DNA of 64,000 nt from Gordionus sp. m RMFG-2023 (taxonomy: Eukaryota > Nematomorpha > Gordioida > Chordodea > Parachordodidae). Shown here piece by piece: positions 11,831-24,100 of the stretch. The stretch lies in NCBI RefSeq assembly GCF_954871325.1, contig NC_088779.1, forward strand, positions 3,164,846 to 3,228,845. Reading direction: 5' to 3'. Every line of letters begins with the position of its first letter. Within the stretch, counting starts at the first letter, position 1. The position numbers and the translations under genes were made by a program. The notes below the pieces were generated by a model that was not told the origin of the DNA, searched no databases, and saw nothing but the letters and a program-made list of their open reading frames with translations.

Positions 11831-12889
11831 TGCCATCCCGGTCACTGATAAGCTTGGACAGCCAGGTGCTAGGATACTTGTCCAATAAACCAATAATGAA
11901 AGATGGCCAGCTGACCTCGTGGACCCTTCAAAGATGATAGGGAACTCAATGGAAGCGATGAGAATACTCTGGTGGGATATCTGCCGATATTGTTACTTTG
12001 GTGTGAGGCTCCGATGGGATATCTCTCAATTTTGATACTTAGATGAAGATCCAAATGGAATCGATAAGAAACTCCGGTGGGGGATATCAGAATTAGATAA
12101 AAAGAGATAGAATTAGTATTAAAGTGGAGAAAGATATTGAAGGAGCTTACCACCAGAAAAAGGTGAAAGCTAAAAAGAAGAAAAAATATATTTAAGCTTC
12201 TTTTATTAAATTTCAGGAGGTAAGAAAGGCAAATAATTTTTATATCTGCCTTTATATAGACACGAGTTGATTGAAAATAATTAGAAATATAATTTTCGCT
12301 TTTTCAAAATAACGTTTATATAAAGATATTGTATTTCATTTTTCACGATGATGAAGCGTTAGCAAATAGTCCACTATGTTATTTGTGAGAACTATTGAAC
12401 TTAAAACAAGAATTAAGAATTTGGCAATAAATAAACTAGAAATGTATGCATTAAATTTGTCACAAAAGCTAGATCTTCATAGCAGCTTTAAAAACATTAT
12501 ACATGAACTAAGTATGATATTAGTAAATCATTTATAGGTAAAAAGGAATTCCAACGTAAATGGGGAAAAGAATTTATGAGATTTGGAATTTGATTGAGGA
12601 AGTTTTTATAATAAAATATAGTAATAATTTTTTTTTTACGAGAGTGTTTTTTTTCCTATAAATGAAAACAGATTTTTTTAATCTTATTTAAAGCGCTACT
12701 AGAGTGATTATTATAATAAGTTAATTTTTTTTTAGACAAATGTCCAGTTATAAAAAATAGCAATTCTTTTGCTAAAAAGTTCTGTTTTGGTTTTTATAGG
12801 AATATCGGTAGTATGAATTGTTTCCATACTAGTATTATACGATCACAAATTTTCCAAAATGCTCTTCAATTATGGGTATGATTAATGAA
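11831..12889. other. Intergenic DNA, unassigned repeat
   Basis: 11830-12150 has higher GC and direct repeats of GGTGGGATATCTGCC / GATGGGATATCTCTC type, so it is probably part of an unidentified repeat, perhaps the body of the preceding SINE. A 94-codon minus-strand frame over it is serine-rich and looks like a by-product. The rest is AT-rich with nothing recognised. Confidence 0.35.
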
Positions 12890-13035
12890 CAGAGTTGTTA
12901 AAGGATCTAGATACATATTAAAATGTGGTATCTGTATCTAGATAGATTTTTGATTAAAATATCTGTATCTAGATATTATTTTAGACGATGTATCTGTATC
13001 TAGATCCATTTAAAAAGTATCTTTTAACAACTCTG
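12890..13035. mobile_element. hAT-type MITE, family 2, with 8-bp target-site duplication
   Basis: A 146-bp element with inverted ends CAGAGTTGTTAAAGGATC... and ...GTATCTTTTAACAACTCTG. It is flanked by the direct repeat TTAATGAA at 12882-12889 and 13036-13043. An 8-bp duplication and a CAG-type tip are diagnostic of hAT transposition. The interior is built of GTATCTAGATAC-like palindromes. A second copy is at 17893-18048. Confidence 0.9.
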
Positions 13036-13084
13036 TTAATGAAACTGTTAAAAAAAATATTGATAAACTACTAGACTACCCTTT

Positions 13085-13256
13085 GGTGTTAAACTGTGCC
13101 GATTTTTTAAAAACTAGCTTAATATTTAAGTCAAGAAAAATATTGCCTATAAGCCTCGATATTTTGTTTAATAAGTATTCAAACCTTTGTGCTATCTAAA
13201 AGCAAAATCTTGAGCGTTTAGAAAAATCAGCTCAAAACGAGGCATTGACAACACTA
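13085..13256. mobile_element. MITE family 1 copy
   Basis: Inverted arms (GGTGTTAAACTGTGCCGATTTTTT and AATCAGCTCAAAACGAGGCATTGACAACAC) surround the family core (AAGCCTCGATATTTTG, AGCAAAATCTTGAGCG). Confidence 0.7.
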
Positions 13257-13729
13257 ACCCCCTCTTCCAAAGTAGCTTCCGGTCTCAATTCTAATAAATT
13301 ATCCTTAAAAATTTACAAAGTCTTTTAATGTATAAAAAAAATTTAAAAAAAATTTAAATATTTTAAAAGTTTAGAAGATCAAGATGACTAATAATATAAA
13401 ATTTGATATGTAGCATATATTATGATTGAGGTAAAAATATATTAGCAAATTAGTTCATGTTAACAAATTACTCGAGCAGTTTTTATTTAACTGATTTGTA
13501 CATATATATTTTAAATATTATTTGCGCAGTTATCAATCAAAATGCAGTCTAAAATTGTTTGTACTTTAAATTTTATAGTGAATATTTTTGAATACTTGGG
13601 CAATTTTATCATTTAATTTAAAAAAAAATATATAATTTAAAAAAAAAAATTAATTTGCGCAATTTTACGATATTTTTTATTTAAAATAACATCTTTTTTC
13701 TTATCAAAATTACTATACATTTTTAAATC
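13257..13729. other. AT-rich spacer
   Basis: Nothing recognisable beyond A/T runs. Confidence 0.4.
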
Positions 13730-14680
13730 TTGCATGCCGCGATCATCTAATACGTTAAATTTTGTTCTTTATCATAGATGGCCAGTATCTCTTCATTTCA
13801 GCAGGCGGCAACAACATTCAATCACCTATTTCCCTGTAACTGGCACTTTTATATCCTCACGGTTCTCATTAAAAGAATTAATAAATCGAATAATTACTTT
13901 AAATTATCTGAATCTCCATAAACCTTGACAAGCGATTATCTTAACACTTTCCCAGACACTCCGCCAGATAACAACGAATCAAAAAGACTGTGACACTACT
14001 GCGCATGTATTATTTTTATCAAACCTACAATCCAAGGAATTATTATTTTAACTATTCCATAATCATAATGTTTATGAAGGGCCAGACGTTATTTCTTATC
14101 AGAATCTGGGCACATATCTATCCCAGAAGAATCTCGAATCTCAGGTGGTCTCAGTCAATACTAGTATAGCTTCCCCACACATTTACAGTCTATGTAACAT
14201 TCAGGTCAATTGTAAAGGACTCGATCTATTGCATTGTAGATACTTGAAAGGCAGATATTCGTGCAATCGTATAATAAATATCTACATCATAAGGCCCTTT
14301 TCCATCCATGAAACTGTTAGGATTCAATATCGTAGATAGCAAATGCTAAGAAAGAAAAACACTCATCAGAGAACAATCACTAGTTCGAGACTATACTTGT
14401 ATAGATTTGCTAGTAAATCCAATTAATACATCTCTTCAATCATGGCCGTCGAAACTTCGAAAGGTCTTAATGTTATTTCCTAGAAAATGTCATAATACTA
14501 CATTTTGTCACCTCTAAACTAAGTAATTTTGGGAAAGATGCATCCCCTTTCCTAAAAGAATCTCTGGGGTAAACTCCTCTTCTATCTCCGGTAATCTCAA
14601 GTAAAACTTTTATTTCAGGCAGGCAATATCTCAGATCATGCAGATCCAACTGCGCACAACCCACATATGTATGCACTTAT
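13730..14680 (+). mobile_element. Heavily decayed RLE-type LINE copy
   Basis: Remnants of the family at 18.5-21.4 kb can be read in separate frames. Around 14190-14265 there is a decayed zinc knuckle (SLCNIQVNCKGLDLLHCR). Around 14380-14415 LVRDYTCIDLLV matches the LVWDYSCID endonuclease box. Near 14640 is the 3' RQYL segment. Many stops and frame changes show it is an old dead copy. The 64- to 67-codon frames here are fragments or shadows of it. Confidence 0.65.
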
Positions 14681-15139
14681 TCTAATAATTTTATTTTTAT
14701 TTTTTAATTGTAAAATTTATGGATATTTATATTTACTTTATAATTTTAATGTATTATATAAAATATATTAAAAGAATATTTATAATAAATAATAATCTCT
14801 TAGGTCATATTAGGATTTGCGCATCGCTTATATAGTTGTTTGCTTAAGATTAGAAGCATTAGTTTAAAAATTTTTTTACCATGTTTTAATTTGTCCAATT
14901 GAATAACTTTTTCTTTAAATATGAATCTATACATTTGTTTAAAAAGTTGTTTTATTTATCTCAAAGCTAAAATTATATTTTTATTGACTATATTATTTCA
15001 AATCGTTTTTTTTTCCAAATCAAATTGTGTAAAAATAACCCCAAAAAGTTACAAAATAGAAGGAATAAAAATAAGGATTTTAATGTTTAAAATTGGCAAG
15101 AAGATTAATATAACCCAAAAATCCCAATATTTTATTTAT
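14681..15139. other. AT-rich 3' flank of gene A
   Basis: No gene seen. The 87-codon plus-strand frame at 14921-15184 is antisense to the last exon of gene A and is lysine/phenylalanine-rich, so it is taken as chance. Confidence 0.4.
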
Positions 15140-18100
15140 TTAAAGAGCTATTTCGTTGTTCCTTGTTGTTTCCTCTTTTTCTAATATATTTATGGGTGTA
15201 AATCTTGTTCCATCTCTAATTAAATTTATTAATAAAATTTTATAATAATATAAGCGTTTATAATATTTGATTTATTTATTTAAATCTATACATTCTGAAT
15301 ATAATATTGGGGATTGATCTATCCCTAATTCCGCAATCATGAAATCCATCCATATTAAATTATTATGTTTAAATTTGAGACAGATGAAAAATGGGTTCAT
15401 AAATGAGCCAACTTACAGAAGAACCTCGAGAAGGATTTTTCCTCCTACAAGGGGGTGCCATATAGCAATCCTTAGAAGCTAACTACATTAGCTTTAAATT
15501 TCAAAGAGCTAACCTAGACATCTTATACTTCTTTCTCCTTCTCATTTTATAGCACTTCCTATCTTTATATAGTTTTCTAGATATTTGTTTTGTTTTAAAA
15601 AAAAATTTTATATATATTTTGTTAATTCCATTTTATCATCATTTGTTTTTTTTTAATTTTATTTTTGTTTTTTTAATTTTGAAAAGGAAAAAAATAGATA
15701 ATTTAATCATTTTAAAAAAAAATACATATAATTATTTAATAAATACTATAAAATAATATTAAACATAAATTATGCCTCAAGATAAGATTCGTATTTTTCT
15801 TTTACGTTGCCTTAGCCTTAATTAGTTAATTAATTGGTAATTTTTTAGGGTAGTACCCAGTCCGAAACCCTAGAACCCATCATGTGTCGGGTTAAAAGGA
15901 CTAGAAAATACGCGAATAGTTGGCCAAATAATGTTTTTAGTAGAGGGTCTCCCCGCTAGAAAAAATTAATGAGCGACATATGTCCGGTTTTAAAAGGACT
16001 GAAAAATTTGTGAATATTAAGTCTTGCTCAGAAAGTTTTTCTGCCCGAACCTCGAACTTTTTAAAAAAAATATTTATTTCTGGCATGACTGATCTACGAT
16101 GTTTAATTCATCAAAAATAATTATGGACCAGGACTAGTTACCAGAATTTTGGGCTAGTAAGATACTAAGTGCAAAATGTTCCTAGGGTCAGAATAAAAAA
16201 ATATGGCTGACCATTCCGGGCTAATTTATAGTTAAAATATGTGACTTTTCAATATTCAAAAAAAAAAACGGAAAAATTCCTATTCAACTAATTTATTACT
16301 TGGATAATATGTGCAGTTTGTTATTTATGCATATGGTATTATTGGTCAACTGAGTACCATTTACCACGAATTTGTTCTCCATGTATTCATCATATTTATG
16401 TTCGATCGTTCTGTTTTTGCACTCCCAAAATTGATTTAATCCATAAAATATACATCTTATTCTGCATTGAAGTTTGCAGGAATCTGCATCTATACAAAAA
16501 AAAAAAAAATAATAATTTAAAAGTATATATATATATATATTTTTTTTAAACTTAAAATGTATCTGTAAGTCCTTTTCCGTTGTTCAATTTTCCCTAGAAT
16601 GGCAGTGCATTCTCTATCATTAGCTTCTTTTGATGTTACCTTTGATTTTTTTTTCTAAATATTTTATAAAAACCATTATTGGTATAAAGAACAGGGTTAT
16701 TCAAAAAAAAAAAGCAAAGAAAGAAAAAAATAAAATATAGTATCGTAAATATTTGCTTGTTAAGCGGTTCCATTCTTAAAAATGGCTAAACACAATATTT
16801 TAGCCAAGAAAATACTATTACAAGCCTGTAGATTTTTACTCACAGATGGCAGAGAGGTTTGGACATCTATTGCTGAAATCTTAAGCTTGCGTAATATTTC
16901 TTGGCTAAAATATTGAGTTATCTTAACAACATTCGTAAAACTTTTTCGCGATTATTTCGTATTTTATGATTTATTGCAAGCGGTCCCGGCCCTAAGCCTA
17001 GTCCGGGTATGACCCACGGGCCAGACCTAAATTTTATTTTTATCGATATAACTGATCTTATTTTTCCTATCAACTTTCCTATCATCTTAACGTGAAATAA
17101 ATCGAGGGAGACTATATAACCTATATCATGTTAAATTTTAAGAAAATATTTTTTTTATACAGGAGATTCGATTCCCAGACTTAACGTTCCATAGGTAAAT
17201 GTTCTTTCCTACTCAGCCCTAGTGTTGTTAAAAGGCTCGTTTTGAGCCGATTTTTCGAAACGGCTAACTCAATATTTTAGCCAGAAAAATTATACTTAGG
17301 GCTCGAGAATTTGATAATATTTGTCTGAACCTTTGTTCCTTCTATGAGCAAATCCTTCAGACTTGCGTAATATTTTTCTGGATGGAAATATTGAGTTAGC
17401 CTTTTTTAAAAATCGCCTCAAAACTAGCCATCTAACAACGCTAACTCGCCCCCCCCCTCTCCTTGTATGTTAAATTTTGTAATACAATTCTTTCTATAAA
17501 GAAACTATATTTTGATAAAGTAATTAACTCTTATAACTGTTTTTTTTTAAATAAATTCTTAAATTAACCTTCGTATTAAAATTTCGTATCGAAAAAGATT
17601 AACAAAATATAGCCAATAAATACCGATATTCATATTTATTTGCGTATTTGGTGAGAATACTATGTGGTAACCCTGTCAAGAATAATTTTCTACTTTATTC
17701 GATGATGGATGGAATGACTGACTAATAACTTTCACTTCTAAAAAAAAAAATTGGAAAATTATAGAATGACTCATCATTTAAATTAATATAAATACCTAAT
17801 CATACCTCATTAAATATATTTATAAAAAAAGTATTATTCTCATCATTCTTGACGGGCTAATCATTCTTGACGGGCTATCAACTAGTAATTAGCAGAGTTG
17901 TTAAAGGATCTAGATACTTGTATCTAGATATAAAAATGTGGTATCTGTATCTAGATAGATTTTTTATTAAAATATCTGTATCTAGATAATATTTTAGACG
18001 ATGTATTTGTATCTATATCTATTTAAAAAGTATCTTTTAACAACTATGGTAATTATTGTTGTTAAACGGCTCGTTTTGAGCCGATTTTTAAAAACGGCTA

Positions 18101-21100
18101 ACTCAATATTTCATCTAGAATAATAATTACGCAAGCCTGAAGATTTTGTTTGTAGAAGGAACAAAGGTTTGGACATCCATAAGCGAAATCTTAGGCAATA
18201 TTTTGCTGGCTAAAATATCTAGTTAGCTGTTTTAAAAATCGGCTCAAAACGAGCCTTTTAACAATACTACTAGTAATATTATATTCTCGAAATATTATTT
18301 ATATCTGTTAGCTTCGATGTGTTTTGCAATTTGTTATTTTTCCAAGTTTAACGTTTTTATTCCAGCGTGAGTTTAGAATACCTATCCTATGAATTGTAGA
18401 CAATTTTGTCATTAACCTTTGAGTCATTTATCATTTGTACAAAAAAAATATATATGGAAAAACTATTGCTTGTTTCTTGATAAAAATTAACTTTTTTTAA
18501 AAAAAATTAATAATTAATCCTTTTTTTTATTTGAAACCTCTCATATTGAGCATCTTTCTCGCTCGTTGCTCGATTTTTCTGACATACATATTCATCATTC
18601 CTTCGCTATTTTTGCTCATCAATCAACTGACCTCTCACAGGCGCTTTTGCTTTATTATTGGCTGCATTTTTTTTATACCTATGGTCATCCCCCATGAAGG
18701 CAAAATCTGCCCATCCTGCCTGAAACCAATACATTTAACAAATGATGGAGAATATTTTGTTCATGGACCAATCTCTAACAGGTGTCCGCATTCAAAACAC
18801 ACGCCTCTTTCTCAGATCACTTACTCGCTTCCCCTCCCTCTCATAGATCCCCCCCCCTAAACCAAGAAATTGGTGCCTCATTCTCAGATATTTTTCTTAA
18901 CTCCACAAAACCAAGTATCATAACGAGAATACAAGTAGCTAAATCTCTCAGCAACTGCATATCTTCTCTTTTGCAAAATTTCAACAAAGAAGAAGAATGG
19001 TTAAAATTTCTAAACTTCGGGTACAATACTTTTAAAATACCTGACATATCACTCCAAAAATCCTTAACTCAACAAATAAAAGATACCTGTTTAAACATCA
19101 ACACTCATCTTCATGAGTCCCGTATCTCCAGACATCCCAAAAACAAAAACAAAAATAACCCCACTTCAACAAAAAGCCTCATTGATTTCGAAGAAAATTG
19201 ACAGTCTTAATATCAAAGGGGCCCTCAAACTCATTTCAACCAATGACACTCTGGCGGAATCCAATTTAGATACCTTAATTAAGCTTCGATCAAAGCATCC
19301 CACAACAACATTTATGCCAATATTGCCCCAACCCTACTCCCATTGTGCAGCAGACTTCACACAGGAAGAAGTAAGGAAAGCAATCCTATCTTTTCATCGG
19401 GATTCGGCTCATGGTCTAGATGGGATTAGACCAATTTTTTTACAGGACATTACCTCTCCTGTGATCTGTACACAGGTTTCAATTCTCACTAAAATCACAA
19501 ACTTAGTCAACAAAATCCTAAATGGAGACGTACCCAGCTTTATTACCCCCTTACTCTTCGGTGCCAGACTCATCGCACTCCAAAAACCAAACAAGGACAT
19601 TCGGCCCATCGCCATTGGTTCAACATACCGTAGATTGGTCGCTAAATTAATCGCTTCTATGATCAAACACGATGCCGCACACATTCTAAGCCCCTACCAA
19701 CTTGGTGTAGGGATACCTGGTGGGTGTGAAGCTGCTGTGCACTTAACAAGAATTCATCTTGAAAATAACCCAAAAAACGAATCCCTAGTAAAAATTGACT
19801 TCTCTAACGCCTACAACACTCTTTCGCGCAACACGTTCCTACATTCAACTTGCTTCCATTTCCCCGCTTACACCAAATTTCTTTTCTCTTGCTATCAATC
19901 ACCAACAATCTTACAATTCAACAAAGAAAAGATACTTTCTGTCGAGGGTATCCAACAGGGTGACCCTCTCGGATCCCTTCTCTTTAGTCTTGGAATCAAT
20001 GACATGATAAAATCAATAAACTCTTCATGTACTCTATCGCTCCACGCTTGGTATATTGATGATGGAATCTTGAGTGGTCCCTGTAGTGAAATTACCAAAG
20101 CAGTCAACATAATTAAAGAAATTGGCACAGCCATTGGACTTTAGCTTAACCAGAGCAAATCTGAATTCTCACATTTAAATTCTAATGCTCCCAACACTCA
20201 CGATTTCAAATTCACATCAAGCGTTGAATTAACACATCTAGGATCGCCTGTAGGAAGACACGAGGCAATAAGCACCTTTCTTCATTCCACACTTGACATA
20301 CTCCTTAAACTGGAGGACATCTTTACACTTCTTCCATCACACAAGTCCTTTTTTTTGCTAAAAAATTTCTTTTTTATACCAAGGATTCTTTACGCACTTC
20401 GGTCAACACCAATTTTTAAATATCCTATTCCTCTCCAAACTTACGAAAAAGGAATAAAGGACTTAACCGAAAAAATAGTAAATATCAGATTCAACGAAAC
20501 CGCTTGGGCCCAAGCAACTCTTCCAACCAAATTTGGTGGTCTCGGCATCAGATCTCCACATGACTTAGCAATAACTACTTTCATATCGAGTAGTCTCTTG
20601 ACAAAGCCAATAACCACCGCCCATAATTCTAAAGAAGACCTTTCCTTAATCGTGGCTATGGATATTTGGAAAACAAGGATCAATGCTGATTCTCATCCCC
20701 CCACAACCCATAGACAGAAAGACTGGGATGCACCTGTGGTTGCTCGCTGCGTTGAAACTCTCTTATCTAGCATGCAATCTACTGACCGCACCCTATTCTC
20801 TTCCCTGCTCAATGGTACGGGACATGAGTTTCTTGAGGCCATCCCATCTACCAATCTTCAGCTTCAACTATCCAACAATGAATTTACCCACGCCATCGGC
20901 ATTCGTCTAAATTGTTCAATCACTCACCCTCACATCTGCTCAGGATGCAACTCGCCAGTTGACTCGAAGGGTAGACATAGTTTACATTGTCGCTCCTGTA
21001 ATGGACGATTCATCAGACACAAGCAATGTAATACAATCATCCAACATGCTCTGAAATCCGCCCAAATTCCTTCCACTTTAGAACCACAGGGTCTTTTTAG

Positions 21101-24100
21101 ATCTGACGGTAAACGTCCTGACGGGATCTCTCAAATCCCATGGAGGAGAGGCCAACTTTTGGTATGGGACTATTCCTGTATTGACCCCAGTTTTTAGTTG
21201 TTCCTTCTGGTCAAGGATGTTGATGGCGTGGTTGGAAGCAAACTCTCAGAAGAACCTCGAGAGGGTTTTTTTCTTCGTCAACGACTATCCATAGCGATCC
21301 TCAAAGCTAATTATATCAGTTTCAATGGTAGTCTTCTAGCCAAAGAGCTATCCTAAACAACACTCACGTCCCTTTTTCATTTTTGTTTCCCAGCGCCACT
21401 CCATCTCCGTTCTTTTTTTTTATAGTATTATTATATATTATAATAATATATTTTTTTTTATAAAAAATTGATTTCTTTGTTTGTTTTGGATGATGAAAAA
21501 TAAAGGTATTATTATTATAAAATTGTAATTAAATTCAAAGGTTCGTTGGCAAAATTGTAAGAAATTCATAGAATAGGTATTCGAAACATTTTGGGATACA
21601 TTTATGGTAAAATCAAATTCTTAGTTTAAAAAAAATAACACGTTGTTGAAAAAAAAACACATTCCCTTCCCGCTAACATATGCACTATTTTTTAATTATC
21701 AATTTATCATTTTATTTATTTATAATGTTTGAAACTTTATATTAATTTTATAATATTTGTTTTACATAAATGGTAATATATTTGTTTTATTAAAAAAAAT
21801 AATTGAAAACCAATAAAAGATGAATTTATTTATATATTAAAATTAGAATGAAAATGAAAATAAAATAAAATAATTTTTTATTCTTTTATCTCTGATTTCT
21901 TAAGGTATTATTAATATGAAAAATAAATCTATCATTTTTAGAATAAAGAAAAGGATTTGAAAAGAAAGTGAATTTTCATAAAAATTTTATCAAAATAAAT
22001 CCGATCCGGGTCTGAAAATATTGAAACCGGGTTGAAATTTTTTTATAATAAACCGGGCCTAGAGTGCTGCGGATTTCGGATTTTACACATTTTCGATTAC
22101 ATTTTTAAAAAAAAAATCAAACAAAACATAATTTATTTCACTTACTTTACATGGGACAAATATATCACTCTCACCGCTACAAACCCCCGAGTTGGGACTA
22201 AAATATTAATTTTTGTGTTTTATTGTTAAATTGTATAATGTTATTATTAAGTAAAAATTATTCTAGTGTTATGCTAAAAAAAATTTCAAAAGGATCCATT
22301 TGACAACAACTTGCGTGTCAGGGTTAGAGTCCCAAAAATTGATCCAGACCCAAGCGCTAGTCGAAAAAATTAACCAACACCTATGCGTGGAGTCGAAAAA
22401 ATCGTGTCTACTTGTGATGAGCAAATTCACTTATCAAACCCAGAATTTCTAGCTGGATTAGGAAGGAGTGTGGCTATTATTGATCTCAAATTTATTTATT
22501 TCTTATTCTTCATTTATGAGAATGCCATTCTTGTGTTTATTTTTTGTTTTAATTAGTATTGTTAAAATAGCTAGATTTGGGTCGGTTAAAACGGACCTAT
22601 TAAGATTTTAGCTGAGATTTTTTATATAACCCCTGGAGATCTTGCTCATAGGTGTCAGAAAGGGTTGTATCCCTCTACATGTCAAATCTACGAGACTAAC
22701 TTAATATTATTTTGACTTAAATCTTAAATCATCGGGTCATTTTCAAAAATAGACCTAATCGGGACGTTTAACAACACTTATTTAACTGTCCCTTGTTATA
22801 TTATTTATTTATTTTGCTCTTAAAAACCAACAATTGAGAACTTCGAGTAATTTCGCTATTTTTTTGTTGAAGGAGTTTTTCTTTTTGTAAATGGAAATTT
22901 GTCGGCTTCCTTGCTAAAAAGTCTGGGATTATGCAAGGAGTCATAGCATATCATGTAGTTCTTAAAGAACGGCAAATGAATGAATATTTGGAATTATGGG
23001 GTTTATGAAATTATCATATATGTTGGATAAAGATTTATAACAACTAATTCAAGTTTATATATATTTTGGAAGTATTGATTTCGAGGTTGTCAGTATAATA
23101 TAAGTTAGAAGCTTTAGGGAAGGTTGAAACGGGAATCAAATGATAATCAACTTCTACACATTCAAGAACACAAATGTACAATAGTCTCTTAGTTAAGTTT
23201 GATTCTAACTTTGATAATTTTTTATACTCGTTAGTTTTTTTATTATTAATTCTAAATATTCATGCTAAGTTTCACGATAACTACTTATTTCTAAAAAAAA
23301 ATCGATTCTGTGAATACTTATATAATCTGATATGCTTGAATGATTCTAACAGCCGATCTTCGGGAAATTTCAATGAACGGATTTGAAAAATAATTATTTA
23401 AACGTTAGAGTTGTATAAGGGTTTTACGATGATTTAGCCAAATTATATAACTAGAATACTCTTTTATGGCCCACTATATTAATTTTTAAAAAAATAGGGA
23501 AAAATAGTAGTCGGTCAAAGGAATGTGAACCAGAACCCGGGTTCAAAAATTTTAAATTCCATTTAGTGGAAATTTTTTTTATAAAAGGAACTTAATCGAA
23601 ACCGAATTCCTAAGAGGGGTCCAAACCTGCCCCAGGTCCATACTACCCCGAGTTTAATGAGTTGTCCTTATATCGGTTTCTGATTGGTATGTGGTTTCAA
23701 AATGCCCAACCAAACAAATATTCCTCAACCCGGGTTCAAGTTCACTCCTGCTTGGTCAAATGCCATAATATAATATAATACTTTTAATAAATAGACTGAT
23801 AAATGCTTTAGCTTCTCCATACAAATATTCCAAATGATCCTATTTTGGTGAATAAATACTTTTCTCTTAAATGCTACGTGGAAAACAGTGTTCATTATAA
23901 ATATAAGATATATAATTGCAATTATTTTTTAATCTTGAATTTAAAACAAGGATCATAAATATACCTGATTTCTGTACATTTCTTCGCTTGGAAAGGAATT
24001 TCAAATCCCATGCAATTTCCATGGAATCGCCATCCAATTCCCATATGTTTTGCACCAACTTCTGGGAAAAAAAATATTTCAATGTCATTTAAAAAGTTAT

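Noticed and set aside
14921-15184. 87-codon plus-strand ORF
   Set aside because: Antisense to the last exon of gene A and biased to Lys/Phe/Ile as expected from AT-rich DNA.
23867-24088. 73-codon minus-strand ORF
   Set aside because: Wrong frame of gene A exon 3; the cysteine-bearing frame matches the paralogues.
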